Positions 18,510-29,288 of a stretch of DNA of 64,000 nt are shown here, one piece after another (position 1 is the first letter of the stretch; every line of letters begins with the position of its first letter). Origin of the DNA: Candidatus Kinetoplastibacterium blastocrithidii (ex Strigomonas culicis) (GTDB lineage: Bacteria > Pseudomonadota > Gammaproteobacteria > Burkholderiales > Burkholderiaceae_B); the NCBI RefSeq assembly GCF_000319245.1, contig NC_019814.1, forward strand, positions 558,001 to 622,000. Direction: 5' to 3'. Made by a program: the position numbers and the translations under genes. The notes beneath the pieces are model-generated. The model was given only the letters and a program-made list of their open reading frames with translations. It made no database searches and was not told where the DNA came from.

Positions 18510-21215
18510 TTAATGTGCTTGTGACCAATTTTTACCAGTACCAATTTCTATAACTAATGGTACGCTGATGTTAACTATATCACACATTAAAGAAGGTAAA
18601 ACATCTTTTAGTATCTGAACTTCTGTCTCATGAGCCTCGAATATTAACTCATCATGAACCTGCATTACAATCCTAGTTTTCATATTATTTTTTACCAGCC
18701 AATTATGAACAGAAATCATAGCCATTTTCATTATATCTGCAGCTGTACCTTGGATTGGTGCATTCATAGCTGCTCGTTCAGACGATTGACGATTGTTTAT
18801 TGAAGACCCATGTATTTCCGGGGTATATATTCTACGACCAAATATTGTTTCGACATATCCATATTTTTTTGCTTTTTTACATATATCCTCCATATAAACC
18901 GCTACAAGAGGGTAACGAAAAAAATATCGATCCATATATTGCTTAGCACTACTTCTACTTATCTTTAAGGCTGATGATAAACCAAAAACACTCATTCCAT
19001 AAAGCAAGCCAAAGTTTATTGCTTTTGCTGATCTACGTTGCTCGTGAGAAACATTACATATGTCTGTATCGAATATCTCAGAAGCCGTAGCAGAATGTAT
19101 ATCCTTTCCTTCTGAAAAAGAAATTTTTAAGTTAGTATCATCTGAAATATGAGCCATTACTCTTAGCTCTATCTGTGAATAATCAGCAGATATCAGTAAA
19201 TAATCTTCTCTAGAAACAAAAGCCTGCCTTATCATTCTACCTAAATCTGTACGAACCGGTATATTCTGCAGATTGGGATACGAAGAAGATAATCTGCCTG
19301 TAATAACACCTATCTGTGAATATGTAGTATGCAATCTACCTGTATTGATATTAACCATGCTAGGTAATTTATCAGTATAAGTAGATTTTAACTTAGTTAA
19401 TGATCTATATTCTAGAATGATATTTGGCAAGAGAAAATCATTAGATAATTTTCTCAATACTGATTCGTCAGTAGAATGTAACCCTGCTGACGTTTTCTTA
19501 ACAAGAGGATATTTCATTAAACCAAATAAAATATCACCTAATTGTTTTGGAGAATTTAAATTGAAACTTTTACCAACTATATTGAAAACCTCTGATTCTA
19601 ATTTTGAAATTTTATCTGATAAATTAAGACTATGGTCTTTTAACTTATTTGAATCTATCTCTACTCCATTTATTTCAATAATGCTTAGAATATTTGAAAT
19701 CTTCATTTCTAAATCATAAATTGAATTTAGACTATCTTTTTCTAATAATTTAGAAAATTCGATACACAGTTCCATTATTATTAATGAATTTTTAGCAGAA
19801 TAATTCGCAGAAGCAATAATATCGAAATCACTAAAGTCATCAATTTCTTTACATTTACCATAAATTTCTTTGTATGAGTTATGTTTTATTTGTAAATACT
19901 TTTCTGATAACTTATCTATAGATATATTATTATGCGAATCAAGGACATATGCTTGCAACATAACATCATCCCTTACTCCTTTTAACTCAATACCTTCATT
20001 ATATAAAACATGAAAACAATTTTTAGCATTATGCACTATCTTTTGTTTAGTAGAGTCTTCTATCCAAGGCTTGAGTAAAGATAAAATATAATTTTTCTGC
20101 AAATAAAGATTATCTGGTTTATGATCTAGCATTGGAATATAGAATAATCTTTTATTTGAAAAACAAGAAATAGCAACTAATTTTGATAACATAGGAACTG
20201 TAGATGTAAAAATAAAATCTACTGAAACTACTCCAGGGTTATTTAAACATTCTAAAAACGAGTATAAATAGTCTATACTATCAACAATTTCAACATCTCT
20301 TAATAAATTATCTATAAATAATTCTCTATCATTAACATGATTACTGTAATAATACTCATCTTTTATCTCATCCAACCATAAATTAAAATCAAATCTAGTG
20401 TAAAGATTAATTAATTCATTGTAGATCATAGGTTTTATTAAAAAGTCTTCTTTAGAATTTATACGATCACCTAAATCACAGTCACATTTTATTGTTAATA
20501 ACTTCCTTGTTATTTCAAATTTATCTATAAAATCACGTAGATTTTTACCTATTAACCCAGGTATCTCATCAATATTCGATATAATATTATTCAGCGATCC
20601 ATATTTATTTAATAGTTTTACTGCTGTCTTAGGTCCAATCTTTTTAACACCTGGAACATTATCTACTGAATCACCAATTAACATAAGATAATCAACAATA
20701 AGATTAGGAGGAATACCAAACTTTCTTGCAACTCCTTCCTCATCTAATATATCATTACTCATAGTGTTAATTATTGAAACACGCTTGTTAACTAACTGGG
20801 ATAGATCTTTATCACCTGATGATATTACAACGTTAAAGTCAGATATCTCCAAAATTTTTGTAACTATAGATCCAATAATATCATCTGCCTCGAAGCTATT
20901 AGAATGATAAATAGGCAACCCTAAAGCCTCTATTATCTTATATATATATTCTGTCTGTTTAACTAAATCATCAGGCATGGAAGATCGGTTTGCCTTATAA
21001 GAAGAGAATATATCTTTCCTAAAGGTTTTTTCTGAAGAGTCAAAAACACAAGCAACATAATTAGTATCTTGATCAGAAAGTAATTTACGCAACATATTAA
21101 TGACACCATATATAGCTCCTGTAGGCTCACCTCTTGAATTGCGCAAATCAGGCATAGCATAAAAAGCACGGTATAAATAACTGGAACCATCTAACAATAG
21201 TAGCTTTTCAGACAT
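18510..21215 (-). CDS. polA: DNA polymerase I, proofreading site apparently degenerate
   Basis: Repair and Okazaki-fragment polymerase. The N-terminal 5'-3' nuclease domain is intact (SSYLYRAFYAMP, FEADDIIGSI, SSGDKDLSQL, LMLIGDSVDNVPGVKKIGPK). The polymerase domain is intact: SADYSQIELRVMAH (motif A), RRSAKAINFGLLYGMS (O helix), MQVHDELIFEA (motif C). The middle 3'-5' exonuclease domain has lost metal ligands by my alignment to E. coli: Asp355 is kept as D333, but Glu357 is I335, Asp424 is C400 and Asp501 is N476, with Tyr497 kept as Y472. Proofreading should therefore be absent while the fold persists. Length 901 compares with 928 in E. coli. Confidence 0.97.
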   Translation of the reverse strand: MSEKLLLLDGSSYLYRAFYAMPDLRNSRGEPTGAIYGVINMLRKLLSDQDTNYVACVFDSSEKTFRKDIFSSYKANRSSMPDDLVKQTEYIYKIIEALGLPIYHSNSFEADDIIGSIVTKILEISDFNVVISSGDKDLSQLVNKRVSIINTMSNDILDEEGVARKFGIPPNLIVDYLMLIGDSVDNVPGVKKIGPKTAVKLLNKYGSLNNIISNIDEIPGLIGKNLRDFIDKFEITRKLLTIKCDCDLGDRINSKEDFLIKPMIYNELINLYTRFDFNLWLDEIKDEYYYSNHVNDRELFIDNLLRDVEIVDSIDYLYSFLECLNNPGVVSVDFIFTSTVPMLSKLVAISCFSNKRLFYIPMLDHKPDNLYLQKNYILSLLKPWIEDSTKQKIVHNAKNCFHVLYNEGIELKGVRDDVMLQAYVLDSHNNISIDKLSEKYLQIKHNSYKEIYGKCKEIDDFSDFDIIASANYSAKNSLIIMELCIEFSKLLEKDSLNSIYDLEMKISNILSIIEINGVEIDSNKLKDHSLNLSDKISKLESEVFNIVGKSFNLNSPKQLGDILFGLMKYPLVKKTSAGLHSTDESVLRKLSNDFLLPNIILEYRSLTKLKSTYTDKLPSMVNINTGRLHTTYSQIGVITGRLSSSYPNLQNIPVRTDLGRMIRQAFVSREDYLLISADYSQIELRVMAHISDDTNLKISFSEGKDIHSATASEIFDTDICNVSHEQRRSAKAINFGLLYGMSVFGLSSALKISRSSAKQYMDRYFFRYPLVAVYMEDICKKAKKYGYVETIFGRRIYTPEIHGSSINNRQSSERAAMNAPIQGTAADIMKMAMISVHNWLVKNNMKTRIVMQVHDELIFEAHETEVQILKDVLPSLMCDIVNISVPLVIEIGTGKNWSQAH

Positions 21216-21258
21216 AATTTATATATTAAACAATCCATAATAATAAGATAAATAATGT

Positions 21259-23082
21259 CTAGCTATTACGTTCACGGCTAGCCTTACGTCTCTCGTGCTC
21301 CTGTAAATAACGCTTTCTTAATCTAATAGATTTTGGAGTAATTTCAACTAATTCATCATCTTCTATAAATTCAATAGCATATTCTAAAGATAACTGCACT
21401 GGAGGTATCAAACGTATGGCCTCATCAGTTCCAGAAGCTCTTATATTTGTCAACTGTTTCTCCTTAGTAGGATTAACAACTAAATCATTGTCTCTGCTAT
21501 GTATACCAACTATCATGCCTTCATATAGAGTCTCTCCAGGATTAACAAACATTCTTCCTCTGTCCTGTAATTTCCATAAAGCATAAGCCACTGCAATACC
21601 AGAATATTGACTTATTAGAACCCCGTTACGTCTACCACAGTTGGAGATGTCATTAACAGGAGCATATTCCCGAAATACATGACTCATTATACCATTGCCA
21701 CGAGTTAATGTCATAAATTCATTCTGAAAGCCTATAAGAGAACGGGCTGATATTACATATTCCAATCGAGTCTTGCCTAGTCCATCTGGTAACATATTTT
21801 GTAGATTACCCTTGCGACGACCCAATTCTTCCATAACACTACCTTGGTGAATATCATCGACATATATAGTCAAATCTTCATAAGGTTCATTTTTTATACC
21901 ATCAATATCTCTATAAACAACATTTGGCCTAGAAACCGCAAGCTCATACCCTTCTCTGCGCATTGTCTCTAATAGAATAGTAAGATGCAATTCGCCTCTG
22001 CCTGAAACTTCAAATACAGTATCATCATCTGTTGTAGAAACACGTAAAGCAACATTAGATTTTAATTCTAAAGATAGGCGATCAAATATCTGTCTACTAG
22101 TTACAAATTTTCCTTCTTTACCAGCTAATGGAGAAGTGTTAACCATAAAATTCATTGTTAAAGTAGGCTCGTCAATATGCAATATTGGTAATGCCTCTAT
22201 ATTATTAATATCACTCAAAGTCGTACCAATAGATATATTGTCAATTCCATTTATAAGTACAATATCACCAGCCTCCGCTTTGTCTACCGATATTCTATCA
22301 AGCCCAGAAAATTTTAATATTTGATTAACTCTAGATTTTTCAGGTTCTCCTGCATGACCTAATTTCATCACAACATCCATACCTGGGTATAAAATACCAC
22401 GATTTATCTTTCCTATCCCAATCTTACCTACATAAGAACTATAATCTATGGATGCTATCTGCATTTGAAAAGGACCATCAGAAGAATTATTATGCTCAGG
22501 AACATACTTTAAAATAGCATCAAATAATGCGCTCATATCACCAGATCTAACATCAGCTCTATCACTAGAATAGCCTGATAATCCAGAAGCATATACGATC
22601 GGAAAATCCAATTGTTCTTCTGTAGCTCCTAGACGATCAAATAAATCAAATACTTCATTAATAACAAAGTCTTGACGTGCTCCAGGCCTATCTATTTTAT
22701 TAACAACAACAATTGGTTTTAATTTTAACGCCAATGCTTTTTTTGTAACAAATACTGTTTGCGGCATAGGACCTTCTACCGCATCTACTAATAATAAAAC
22801 ACCATCTACCATAGATAAAACACGCTCAACCTCTCCACCAAAATCAGCATGTCCAGGAGTATCTATAATATTTATATGCACTCCTTTATATTCCACAGCA
22901 CAATTCTTAGATAAAATTGTTATGCCTCTTTCTTTTTCTAAAGCATTAGAATCCATAACACGTTTGACTATGTTTTGATTTTTTCTAAAAATACCAGATT
23001 GCTTTAATAATTGATCTACTAACGTAGTTTTACCATGATCAACGTGTGCTATTATGGCTACATTGCGTAAAGCACGAGTCAT
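21259..23082 (-). CDS. typA: Ribosome-associated GTPase TypA/BipA
   Basis: Translational GTPase of the EF-G superfamily involved in 50S assembly and stress adaptation. The P-loop is AHVDHGKTTLVDQLL at the N-terminus, then the switch region ERGITILSK, G3 DTPGHADFGGEV and G4 VVNKIDRPGARQ. Domains II, III and V follow, with the TypA-specific C-terminal domain containing EYVISARSLIGFQNEF and TRGNGIMSHVFREYAPV. Length 607 equals E. coli BipA. It lies 20 bases downstream of truB and upstream of polA, all on the minus strand. Confidence 0.98.
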   Translation of the reverse strand: MTRALRNVAIIAHVDHGKTTLVDQLLKQSGIFRKNQNIVKRVMDSNALEKERGITILSKNCAVEYKGVHINIIDTPGHADFGGEVERVLSMVDGVLLLVDAVEGPMPQTVFVTKKALALKLKPIVVVNKIDRPGARQDFVINEVFDLFDRLGATEEQLDFPIVYASGLSGYSSDRADVRSGDMSALFDAILKYVPEHNNSSDGPFQMQIASIDYSSYVGKIGIGKINRGILYPGMDVVMKLGHAGEPEKSRVNQILKFSGLDRISVDKAEAGDIVLINGIDNISIGTTLSDINNIEALPILHIDEPTLTMNFMVNTSPLAGKEGKFVTSRQIFDRLSLELKSNVALRVSTTDDDTVFEVSGRGELHLTILLETMRREGYELAVSRPNVVYRDIDGIKNEPYEDLTIYVDDIHQGSVMEELGRRKGNLQNMLPDGLGKTRLEYVISARSLIGFQNEFMTLTRGNGIMSHVFREYAPVNDISNCGRRNGVLISQYSGIAVAYALWKLQDRGRMFVNPGETLYEGMIVGIHSRDNDLVVNPTKEKQLTNIRASGTDEAIRLIPPVQLSLEYAIEFIEDDELVEITPKSIRLRKRYLQEHERRKASRERNS

Positions 23083-23102
23083 ATGTTATCCTCTTATATT
23101 GT

Positions 23103-23816
23103 TTAAATGAAATCTTTATATATCTCTTTGTCGCATAACAATTTATCAAGAGACCTTGATCCATTTAATAAATTTTCTAAAGTAATAGAATTTTCTAATA
23201 AAAATGGACCGACCCTTGTTCTCCTTAGACTTATTAAATGCGCAAAACAGCCAAGTTTCCGTCCTATATCTTGAGCAAGTGTCCTAATATAAGTACCTTT
23301 GCTACATGAAAGTTCTATCTTGAAAATATCATCACTAAAATTAATTAAATTAATATTATGTACGGTAACTTTCCTAGGTTCTCTATATATATCTATACCA
23401 CTGCGTGCATATTTATACAAAGGTACGCCATTAAATTTTAGAGCTGAATACATTGGAGGAATCTGCTCTATTTCTCCTATAAAGTAATTAAGTGTTTTTT
23501 CTATAAAAGGCATCTCAATAAATTTATAACTAGAAGATTTTGATACTATCTGCCCTGTTAAATCACCAGTATCTGTCTCTTCACCAAGCTTTATAGTAGC
23601 AATATATGACTTAGAAGAATTTAAAAAAATATTAGATATTTTGGTTGCCTTGCCAAAACAACAAACTAAAAGTCCAGTGGCAAATGGATCAAGAGTACCA
23701 GTATGACCTGCTTTCTTTATATTTAAAAAACGTCTTACTTTTTGTAGAGCTGAACTACTTGTAATGCCTGCTGATTTATCTAGCAAGAAAAAACCATCAA
23801 ATTGATATAAACTCAT
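23103..23816 (-). CDS. truB: tRNA pseudouridine-55 synthase TruB
   Basis: Makes pseudouridine 55 in the T-loop of tRNAs. The N-terminus FFLLDKSAGITSSSALQKV and catalytic motif AGHTGTLDPFATGLLV (nucleophilic Asp near residue 43) are clear, as are YSALKFNGVPLYKYAR and SCSKGTYIRTLAQDIG. The protein is 237 residues against 314 in E. coli; it ends soon after the catalytic fold, so the C-terminal PUA RNA-binding domain is missing or reduced. I cannot tell whether that is lineage-wide. Order infB-rbfA-truB is the classical one. Confidence 0.96.
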   Translation of the reverse strand: MSLYQFDGFFLLDKSAGITSSSALQKVRRFLNIKKAGHTGTLDPFATGLLVCCFGKATKISNIFLNSSKSYIATIKLGEETDTGDLTGQIVSKSSSYKFIEMPFIEKTLNYFIGEIEQIPPMYSALKFNGVPLYKYARSGIDIYREPRKVTVHNINLINFSDDIFKIELSCSKGTYIRTLAQDIGRKLGCFAHLISLRRTRVGPFLLENSITLENLLNGSRSLDKLLCDKEIYKDFI

Positions 23817-23820
23817 AAAT

Positions 23821-24189
23821 CTAATTAATAAATTGATTATCAGATGAGTTAGCTTGTTTTATTAAATCTAACAACTTGTCTGTTTCATAAAATTGACTAT
23901 CATATAAGAATTGTATACTAGGTACCGTATGAATTTTTAATATCTTATAGAGACAAGAATGCAGCCATCCAGATTTTTTATTAAGAAAATTTTCCACTGC
24001 AAAATGATCTAAACCAAAAACGGTAAAATAAACCTTTGCATGTGCATAATCTATGGATAATTCAACCCTAGAAATAGTACAAACCCCAACTTGCTCGAGA
24101 GTATAGTATTTTCGTATTATCTCAGATAAATCTCTCTGAATTTGCTTTGCAATTCTAATATTGCGATTAGATATAGAATTATTTTTCAT
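23821..24189 (-). CDS. rbfA: Ribosome-binding factor A
   Basis: Small KH-fold factor that binds 30S subunits and helps mature the 5' end of 16S rRNA. The 122-residue sequence starts with NRNIRIAKQIQRDLSEIIRK and contains CTISRVELSIDYAHAKVYFT, the RbfA core, and VPSIQFLYDSQFYETDKLLDL near the end. It sits 19 bases after infB and four before truB, within the rimP-nusA-infB-rbfA-truB operon. Confidence 0.96.
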   Translation of the reverse strand: MKNNSISNRNIRIAKQIQRDLSEIIRKYYTLEQVGVCTISRVELSIDYAHAKVYFTVFGLDHFAVENFLNKKSGWLHSCLYKILKIHTVPSIQFLYDSQFYETDKLLDLIKQANSSDNQFIN

Positions 24190-24208
24190 AACTTGTTAAT
24201 AATAAAAA

Positions 24209-27046
24209 TTATAGCTTCCTTGCAATTTCTCTAATTTCAAATATCTCCATCTGATCTTTAGTTATGATGTCAGAATAACCCTTCAAAGTAATACCGCAAT
24301 CAAATCCTGATCTTACCTCTTTGACATCATCTTTAAACCTTTTTAACGAGTCTATCTGACCTGTCCAAGTTACTACATTATTTCTAATTAAACGAACTCT
24401 AGAATCTTTTCTAACGATTCCATCAAGCACCATACATCCAGCTACTTTACCTATTTTAGATATGCTATAGACTTCACGAACCTCTACTAAGCCAATCACT
24501 TCTTCTTTTTTCTCAGGAATTAACATGCCTGATACGGCTTGTTTTATATCATTTATAGCATCATATATAATGCTATAATAACGTATGTTAATGTTATTTA
24601 ATTCCGCATTTTTTTTTGCTATAGAATCAGCACGAACGTTGAAACCTATTATTACAGCATTAGATGCAATAGCTAAATTAACATCATTATCAGAAATACC
24701 ACCAACAGCTGCATGTATTATCTTTATACAAACCTCATTATTAGATAATTTTAATAGAGAAGAAGATATAGCTTCTTGAGATCCTTGAACATCAGATTTG
24801 ACAATAATAGATAAAACTTGAACTGAGCTATCAGTAATATTATCAAAAATAGACTCCATCTTGTCTGATTGCTTACGCGCTAACTTAGAATCTCGGAATT
24901 TTCCTTGTCGAAACAAAGCTATTTCTCTAGCTTTACGTTCATCAGATAAAACAACTAAAAAATCAGCTGCAGAAGGAACGTCTGTGAGTCCATGTATCTC
25001 GACTGGTATTGAAGGACCAGCTTTTTCTATAGAATTGCCATTTTCATCTAACATAGATCGTATGCGACCAAATGTTGCTCCTACTAAAACAATATCACCT
25101 TTCTTTAATGTCCCACTTTGAACTAAGACCGTTGCAATTGGACCACGTCCCTTATCTAAGCTAGCTTCTATAACAATTCCTTTTGCAGGACTGTCTACTT
25201 GAGCCTTTAATTCCAAAACATCTGACTGTAGAATAATGTTATCTAAAAGAATATCTATACCATCACCAGTCTTTGCTGATACAGGTATGAAAGGAACACT
25301 GCCACCATACTCTTCTGGAATAATTTCTTCTGTAATCAACTCTTGTTTTACCTTATCTAAATTTGCAGAAGAAGACTTATCTGCTTTAGTCAAAGCAACT
25401 ATAACTGGCACATTAGCATGCTTCACGTGATTTATAGCTTCACGAGTTTGAGGCATAACACCATCATCAGAGGCAACCACTAAAACCACAATATCCGTTA
25501 ACCTAGCACCACGGGCACGCATAGATGCAAAAGCCTCATGACCTGGAGTATCTAAAAACGTAATAGAACCTATATCTGTTCTAACGTTATAAGCTCCTAT
25601 ATGCTGAGTAATACCTCCAGCCTCGCTACTAGTAACCTTTGTTCTTCTTATATAATCCAATAGTGATGTTTTTCCGTGGTCAACATGCCCCATAACTGTG
25701 ACAATAGGTGCTCTTTGTATACTATCAGCATTAGATACTGAGGAAATGTCTAAAAAAATCTCTGGATCATCTATTCTAGAAGCTATTGCAGTATGACCAA
25801 ATTCCTCAACAACGATCATAGCCGTTTCTTGATCTAAGACTTGGTTAATTGTAACCATTTGTCCTAGCTTCATCAAATTTTTAATAACCTCAGCAGCTTT
25901 TATAGACATTTTATGCGCTAACTCAGCGACACTTATTGTCTCTGGAACATTAATTACTCGAGAAATAAACTCTTGCTGCTGATTAGCGACATTACCTTTA
26001 TTATTTTGCAAAGAACGAGAATATTTCCCATTGCTGCTTTTAGATGACTTAACCCCAACAACTTTCCACTCTTCAGAATCGCTATGAACGCCAATTTTTC
26101 GATCCTTCTCAACTAACTTCTTACGGTTATTTTCATCACTCCAGTTAGAAGAAACATCGGAAGACTTCAGTGTTTTTTTTGAAACAATAGATGATTTTGT
26201 TTCCTTTTTATTAGCTAAATTTTTCTTTCCTAATGGTTTAGAAGTAGAAAAATTATCTGGAGAAGATACTACCTTGCGAGGACGAACTAACATTTCACGT
26301 AAGGCAGCAGCCTCATTTTCCGCAAATTTTCTAGAATCATCTTTATTAGAACTATCTAATAATTTTTCATTTTTAGGCTTAATAGCATGATTTTGTGACG
26401 AAGAACGACGAATATTTGTTTCGTTTTTAGGATTTTTCATAATTTGAGATTTAGAAATAAGTATCGATTTATCTGATTCTTTATTAAAACCTTGTACTTT
26501 ATTTTCAATTATTGGCAATACCTTGCTTTCATGCCTATTAGAGGCCATATTATTATCTTCTGTTAAATTAATTATAGATTCATTGTTTTGTTTAGTAATA
26601 ATGCTATCATCTATACTATCTTTCCCAAGGGTATTATCATCAACATTATTAATAGGTAAACTTAAAACTTTATTGTCATTTAAATTATCTATAGATTGAG
26701 GCTTTACAGAACTAATATCTAAACCATCAACTTGGTATCTAGACTGATCTTTTTTTATAAAAGTACGCTTTTTCAAAACTTCAACTTGAATTGTTCTTGA
26801 TCTACCTTTAGCATCTGCTTGATAAATTTCAGTAGTTTTTCTTTTTGTTAGAACAATTTTTTGATCTTTTTTATTACCTTCACCATTAGCTCGGCGTAAT
26901 GATCCTAATAACTTTAACTTGTCGCTATCTGTGACAAAATCTTTTACTGTTTTAACATTTACTCCAGCAGATTTTAACTGATCTAATAAAATATTAGAAG
27001 GCATGTTAAGCTCAGCAGCAAACTGAGCTACGGTAACACTAGACAT
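24209..27046 (-). CDS. infB: Translation initiation factor IF-2
   Basis: GTPase that brings fMet-tRNA to the 30S subunit. Residues 1-50 form the IF2-N domain ([20 protein letters not shown]). A long charged, low-complexity linker covers about residues 70-360, rich in Lys, Ser and Asn where G+C-rich relatives have Ala/Pro/Gln. A second IF2-N module ([20 protein letters not shown]) follows, then the G domain with [18 protein letters not shown] at about residues 450-465, [15 protein letters not shown] and ALTKADKSS, and the C-terminal domains that recognise the initiator tRNA. Length is 945. Confidence 0.98.
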   Translation of the reverse strand: MSSVTVAQFAAELNMPSNILLDQLKSAGVNVKTVKDFVTDSDKLKLLGSLRRANGEGNKKDQKIVLTKRKTTEIYQADAKGRSRTIQVEVLKKRTFIKKDQSRYQVDGLDISSVKPQSIDNLNDNKVLSLPINNVDDNTLGKDSIDDSIITKQNNESIINLTEDNNMASNRHESKVLPIIENKVQGFNKESDKSILISKSQIMKNPKNETNIRRSSSQNHAIKPKNEKLLDSSNKDDSRKFAENEAAALREMLVRPRKVVSSPDNFSTSKPLGKKNLANKKETKSSIVSKKTLKSSDVSSNWSDENNRKKLVEKDRKIGVHSDSEEWKVVGVKSSKSSNGKYSRSLQNNKGNVANQQQEFISRVINVPETISVAELAHKMSIKAAEVIKNLMKLGQMVTINQVLDQETAMIVVEEFGHTAIASRIDDPEIFLDISSVSNADSIQRAPIVTVMGHVDHGKTSLLDYIRRTKVTSSEAGGITQHIGAYNVRTDIGSITFLDTPGHEAFASMRARGARLTDIVVLVVASDDGVMPQTREAINHVKHANVPVIVALTKADKSSSANLDKVKQELITEEIIPEEYGGSVPFIPVSAKTGDGIDILLDNIILQSDVLELKAQVDSPAKGIVIEASLDKGRGPIATVLVQSGTLKKGDIVLVGATFGRIRSMLDENGNSIEKAGPSIPVEIHGLTDVPSAADFLVVLSDERKAREIALFRQGKFRDSKLARKQSDKMESIFDNITDSSVQVLSIIVKSDVQGSQEAISSSLLKLSNNEVCIKIIHAAVGGISDNDVNLAIASNAVIIGFNVRADSIAKKNAELNNINIRYYSIIYDAINDIKQAVSGMLIPEKKEEVIGLVEVREVYSISKIGKVAGCMVLDGIVRKDSRVRLIRNNVVTWTGQIDSLKRFKDDVKEVRSGFDCGITLKGYSDIITKDQMEIFEIREIARKL

Positions 27047-27127
27047 TAAGATTTCTTCCCTATATAGCGACTAACAAACCAATAGCTACAAAATAATAAG
27101 ATTTAGACTTATTATTAACTCACTCCA

Positions 27128-28600
27128 TTACTCAAACCAATGCGCACGAGCTGAGATTATAACACTAGCAGCCTCATCCTCACTCAATCCTGATATTTCG
27201 GATAATTCTACAGCATCCAACTCTGCTAGATCATTCTTTGTAAAAATCTTTCTTTCTGCTAATTTTAATAATATTTCCTTACTTACCCCATTAATATTGA
27301 GCAAGTCACTTCCTATTTCAATATTCTCTTCTTTAACGATAGCTTCAGTCAATAAAGAACTTCTTGCTCTTGATCGCAAATCATTAACAAAATCCTCACT
27401 AAAACCATCTATATCTAGCAATTCTTGTAGAGGTATATATGCAATTTCTTCAATTCCAGTAAATCCCTCATCTATCAATTTGTCCGCAATAATCCCATCA
27501 ACCTCTAACTTTTTAATAAAATCATCACGCAATGATTCTCTTTCCAATTGATGGCGATTAAGACTTTCCTCTGAAGTAATTATATTAATTTTCCATCCAG
27601 TCAAATCAGAAGCTAATCTAACATTTTGTCCCTTTGATCCTATTGCTTTAGATAAATTCTCATCGTCCACGACGACATCCATTGAATGACTGTCCTCATC
27701 CACAAGTATAGAGATCACATTTGCTGGAGATAATGCACTAACAATAAATTGAGCTGGATCTTCAGACCATAGAACTATATCTATCTGTTCACCACCTAAT
27801 TCATTACGAACAGCGGTAACACGCAACCCTCTCATTCCAACACAAGTTCCGATAGGATCTATTCTTTTATCATAAGCAATTATAGCTATTTTGGCTCTTA
27901 TCCCTGGATCACGAGCAGCAGCTTTTATTTCCAATAAACCTTGTTCGATTTCAGGGACTTCATTCTCAAATAAATATTTAATAAAATCAGGAGAAGTCCT
28001 AGAAAGAATAACTTGTTTACCACGAGGATTATTCTCCACCCTAAGGAATAAAGCCCTTACCCTATCCCCCATTCTTAAGTTTTCTTTTGGTATCATTTCA
28101 GAACGAGGCAGCCTAGCTTCAATTTTACCTATATCTATAATAGCATCGCCTTTATCAATTCTTTTAATTAAACCAGATAAAATTTTATCATTTTTATCTA
28201 GAAAATCATTTAATATCTGCTCTTTCTCGGCTTCACGAATTCTCTGTAAAATAGCCTGTTTAGCAGTTTGAGCACTGATTCTACCAAACTCTACAGGATC
28301 TAAAGACTTCTCTATATAACTACCTATATTTACATCTGCATCTAGTTCTATAGCATCTGACAACAATTCTTGTCTATCTGGCTCCTGCAAACCGTTTTCA
28401 TCTGGAACAACTAACCACCTACGAAAACCTTCGTACTTACCACTATTTCGATCTATCAGAACACGTATATCAGCATCTTCTTTAAATCTTTTTTTTATGG
28501 CAAAAGATAAAGCGCTCTCCAAAGCCTCAAAAATAACCTCGCGCGTAACATTTTTTTCTCGCGCTAAAGCATCAACCAACATAAGAATTTCACGACTCAT
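27128..28600 (-). CDS. nusA: Transcription termination/antitermination factor NusA
   Basis: RNA-polymerase-binding factor for pausing, termination and antitermination. I place the start at ATG 28600 (MSREILMLVDALAREKNVTR), where the ATGA overlaps the rimP stop; the open frame runs 16 codons further upstream through rimP. Domains in order: N-terminal RNAP-binding domain, S1 domain (DKILSGLIKRIDKGDAIIDI), KH1 and KH2 (GTCVGMRGLRVTAVRNELGG, AIGSKGQNVRLASDLTGW), then two C-terminal helix-hairpin-helix acidic repeats (GFTGIEEIAYIPLQELLDID and a second ending near SGLSEDEAASVI). Length 490 is close to E. coli (495). Confidence 0.98.
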   Translation of the reverse strand: MSREILMLVDALAREKNVTREVIFEALESALSFAIKKRFKEDADIRVLIDRNSGKYEGFRRWLVVPDENGLQEPDRQELLSDAIELDADVNIGSYIEKSLDPVEFGRISAQTAKQAILQRIREAEKEQILNDFLDKNDKILSGLIKRIDKGDAIIDIGKIEARLPRSEMIPKENLRMGDRVRALFLRVENNPRGKQVILSRTSPDFIKYLFENEVPEIEQGLLEIKAAARDPGIRAKIAIIAYDKRIDPIGTCVGMRGLRVTAVRNELGGEQIDIVLWSEDPAQFIVSALSPANVISILVDEDSHSMDVVVDDENLSKAIGSKGQNVRLASDLTGWKINIITSEESLNRHQLERESLRDDFIKKLEVDGIIADKLIDEGFTGIEEIAYIPLQELLDIDGFSEDFVNDLRSRARSSLLTEAIVKEENIEIGSDLLNINGVSKEILLKLAERKIFTKNDLAELDAVELSEISGLSEDEAASVIISARAHWFE

Positions 28601-29103
28601 CGCTTTTTGCCCTTGAAATCGAGAACAGGATCCAATTTTGCATAACAAACATCATCGATATTAAAATTGATAACTTTTAAATTATTTTTACTCTCATTAT
28701 CACTAAATTCAATACTAAACATAGTACTTCTTGAAGAAATATCATTACTATTCAGAGGATTTTGTAAACGAAGAATTCCATTAAAAACCTTTCTCCCATC
28801 CAAGGAGTCATTTAATTTCAAAGCTATACGCTCTCCTGCAAAACGAATAAAATCGGACTCACTATGCAAAGGACGATCTGTACCAGGCGAGCTAATTTCT
28901 AACTGCTTATAATCAATATTTTCAGCAGCAAACACACAAAGCAGGTGACGAGACACTAATTCACAGTCATCTATACATACTCCATTAGTCTTGTCAATAA
29001 TGACACGAAGCACACCTGAGGAAAGTCTTTCGATATTGACAAGATCAATATCATTTGCAATTCCATGTAAAGCATTTTTAGTCAATGCAAATAAATCTAC
29101 CAT
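28597..29103 (-). CDS. rimP: Ribosome maturation factor RimP
   Basis: Needed for 30S subunit maturation. The 168-residue protein has the RimP/YhbC signatures VIIDKTNGVCIDDCELVSRH and LEISSPGTDRPLHSESDFIR, followed by the Sm-like C-terminal domain ending LDPVLDFKGKKR. It is the first gene of the rimP-nusA-infB-rbfA-truB operon and its stop overlaps the nusA ATG. In E. coli a tRNA gene (metY) precedes it; the 185-base spacer here carries no tRNA, only a terminator-like hairpin belonging to the upstream rluB. Confidence 0.95.
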   Translation of the reverse strand: MVDLFALTKNALHGIANDIDLVNIERLSSGVLRVIIDKTNGVCIDDCELVSRHLLCVFAAENIDYKQLEISSPGTDRPLHSESDFIRFAGERIALKLNDSLDGRKVFNGILRLQNPLNSNDISSRSTMFSIEFSDNESKNNLKVINFNIDDVCYAKLDPVLDFKGKKR

Positions 29104-29116
29104 ATACCATTATAAA

Positions 29117-29156
29117 TATAAAAAAACAAAGAAAAACACCCTTATTAAAAATAAGG
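29117..29156 (-). terminator. Probable intrinsic terminator of rluB
   Basis: On the minus strand a 7-bp stem (arms 29150-29156 and 29140-29146) with a three-base loop is followed by GTGTTTTTCTTTGTTTTTTT. It stands between the rluB stop and the rimP start, so it would end the rluB transcript and separate it from the rimP-nusA operon. The stem is short and AT-rich, hence moderate confidence. Confidence 0.5.
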
Positions 29157-29288
29157 ATTTAAGTCCTAATTAGACTAATATACACAAACAAATAGATATT
29201 AATGTCTATATAACACATAACTATAAGTTAATATACAATTTTAACAGACATTTCTAAAAATTAATACAGAAATAACCGTTATACTAAC

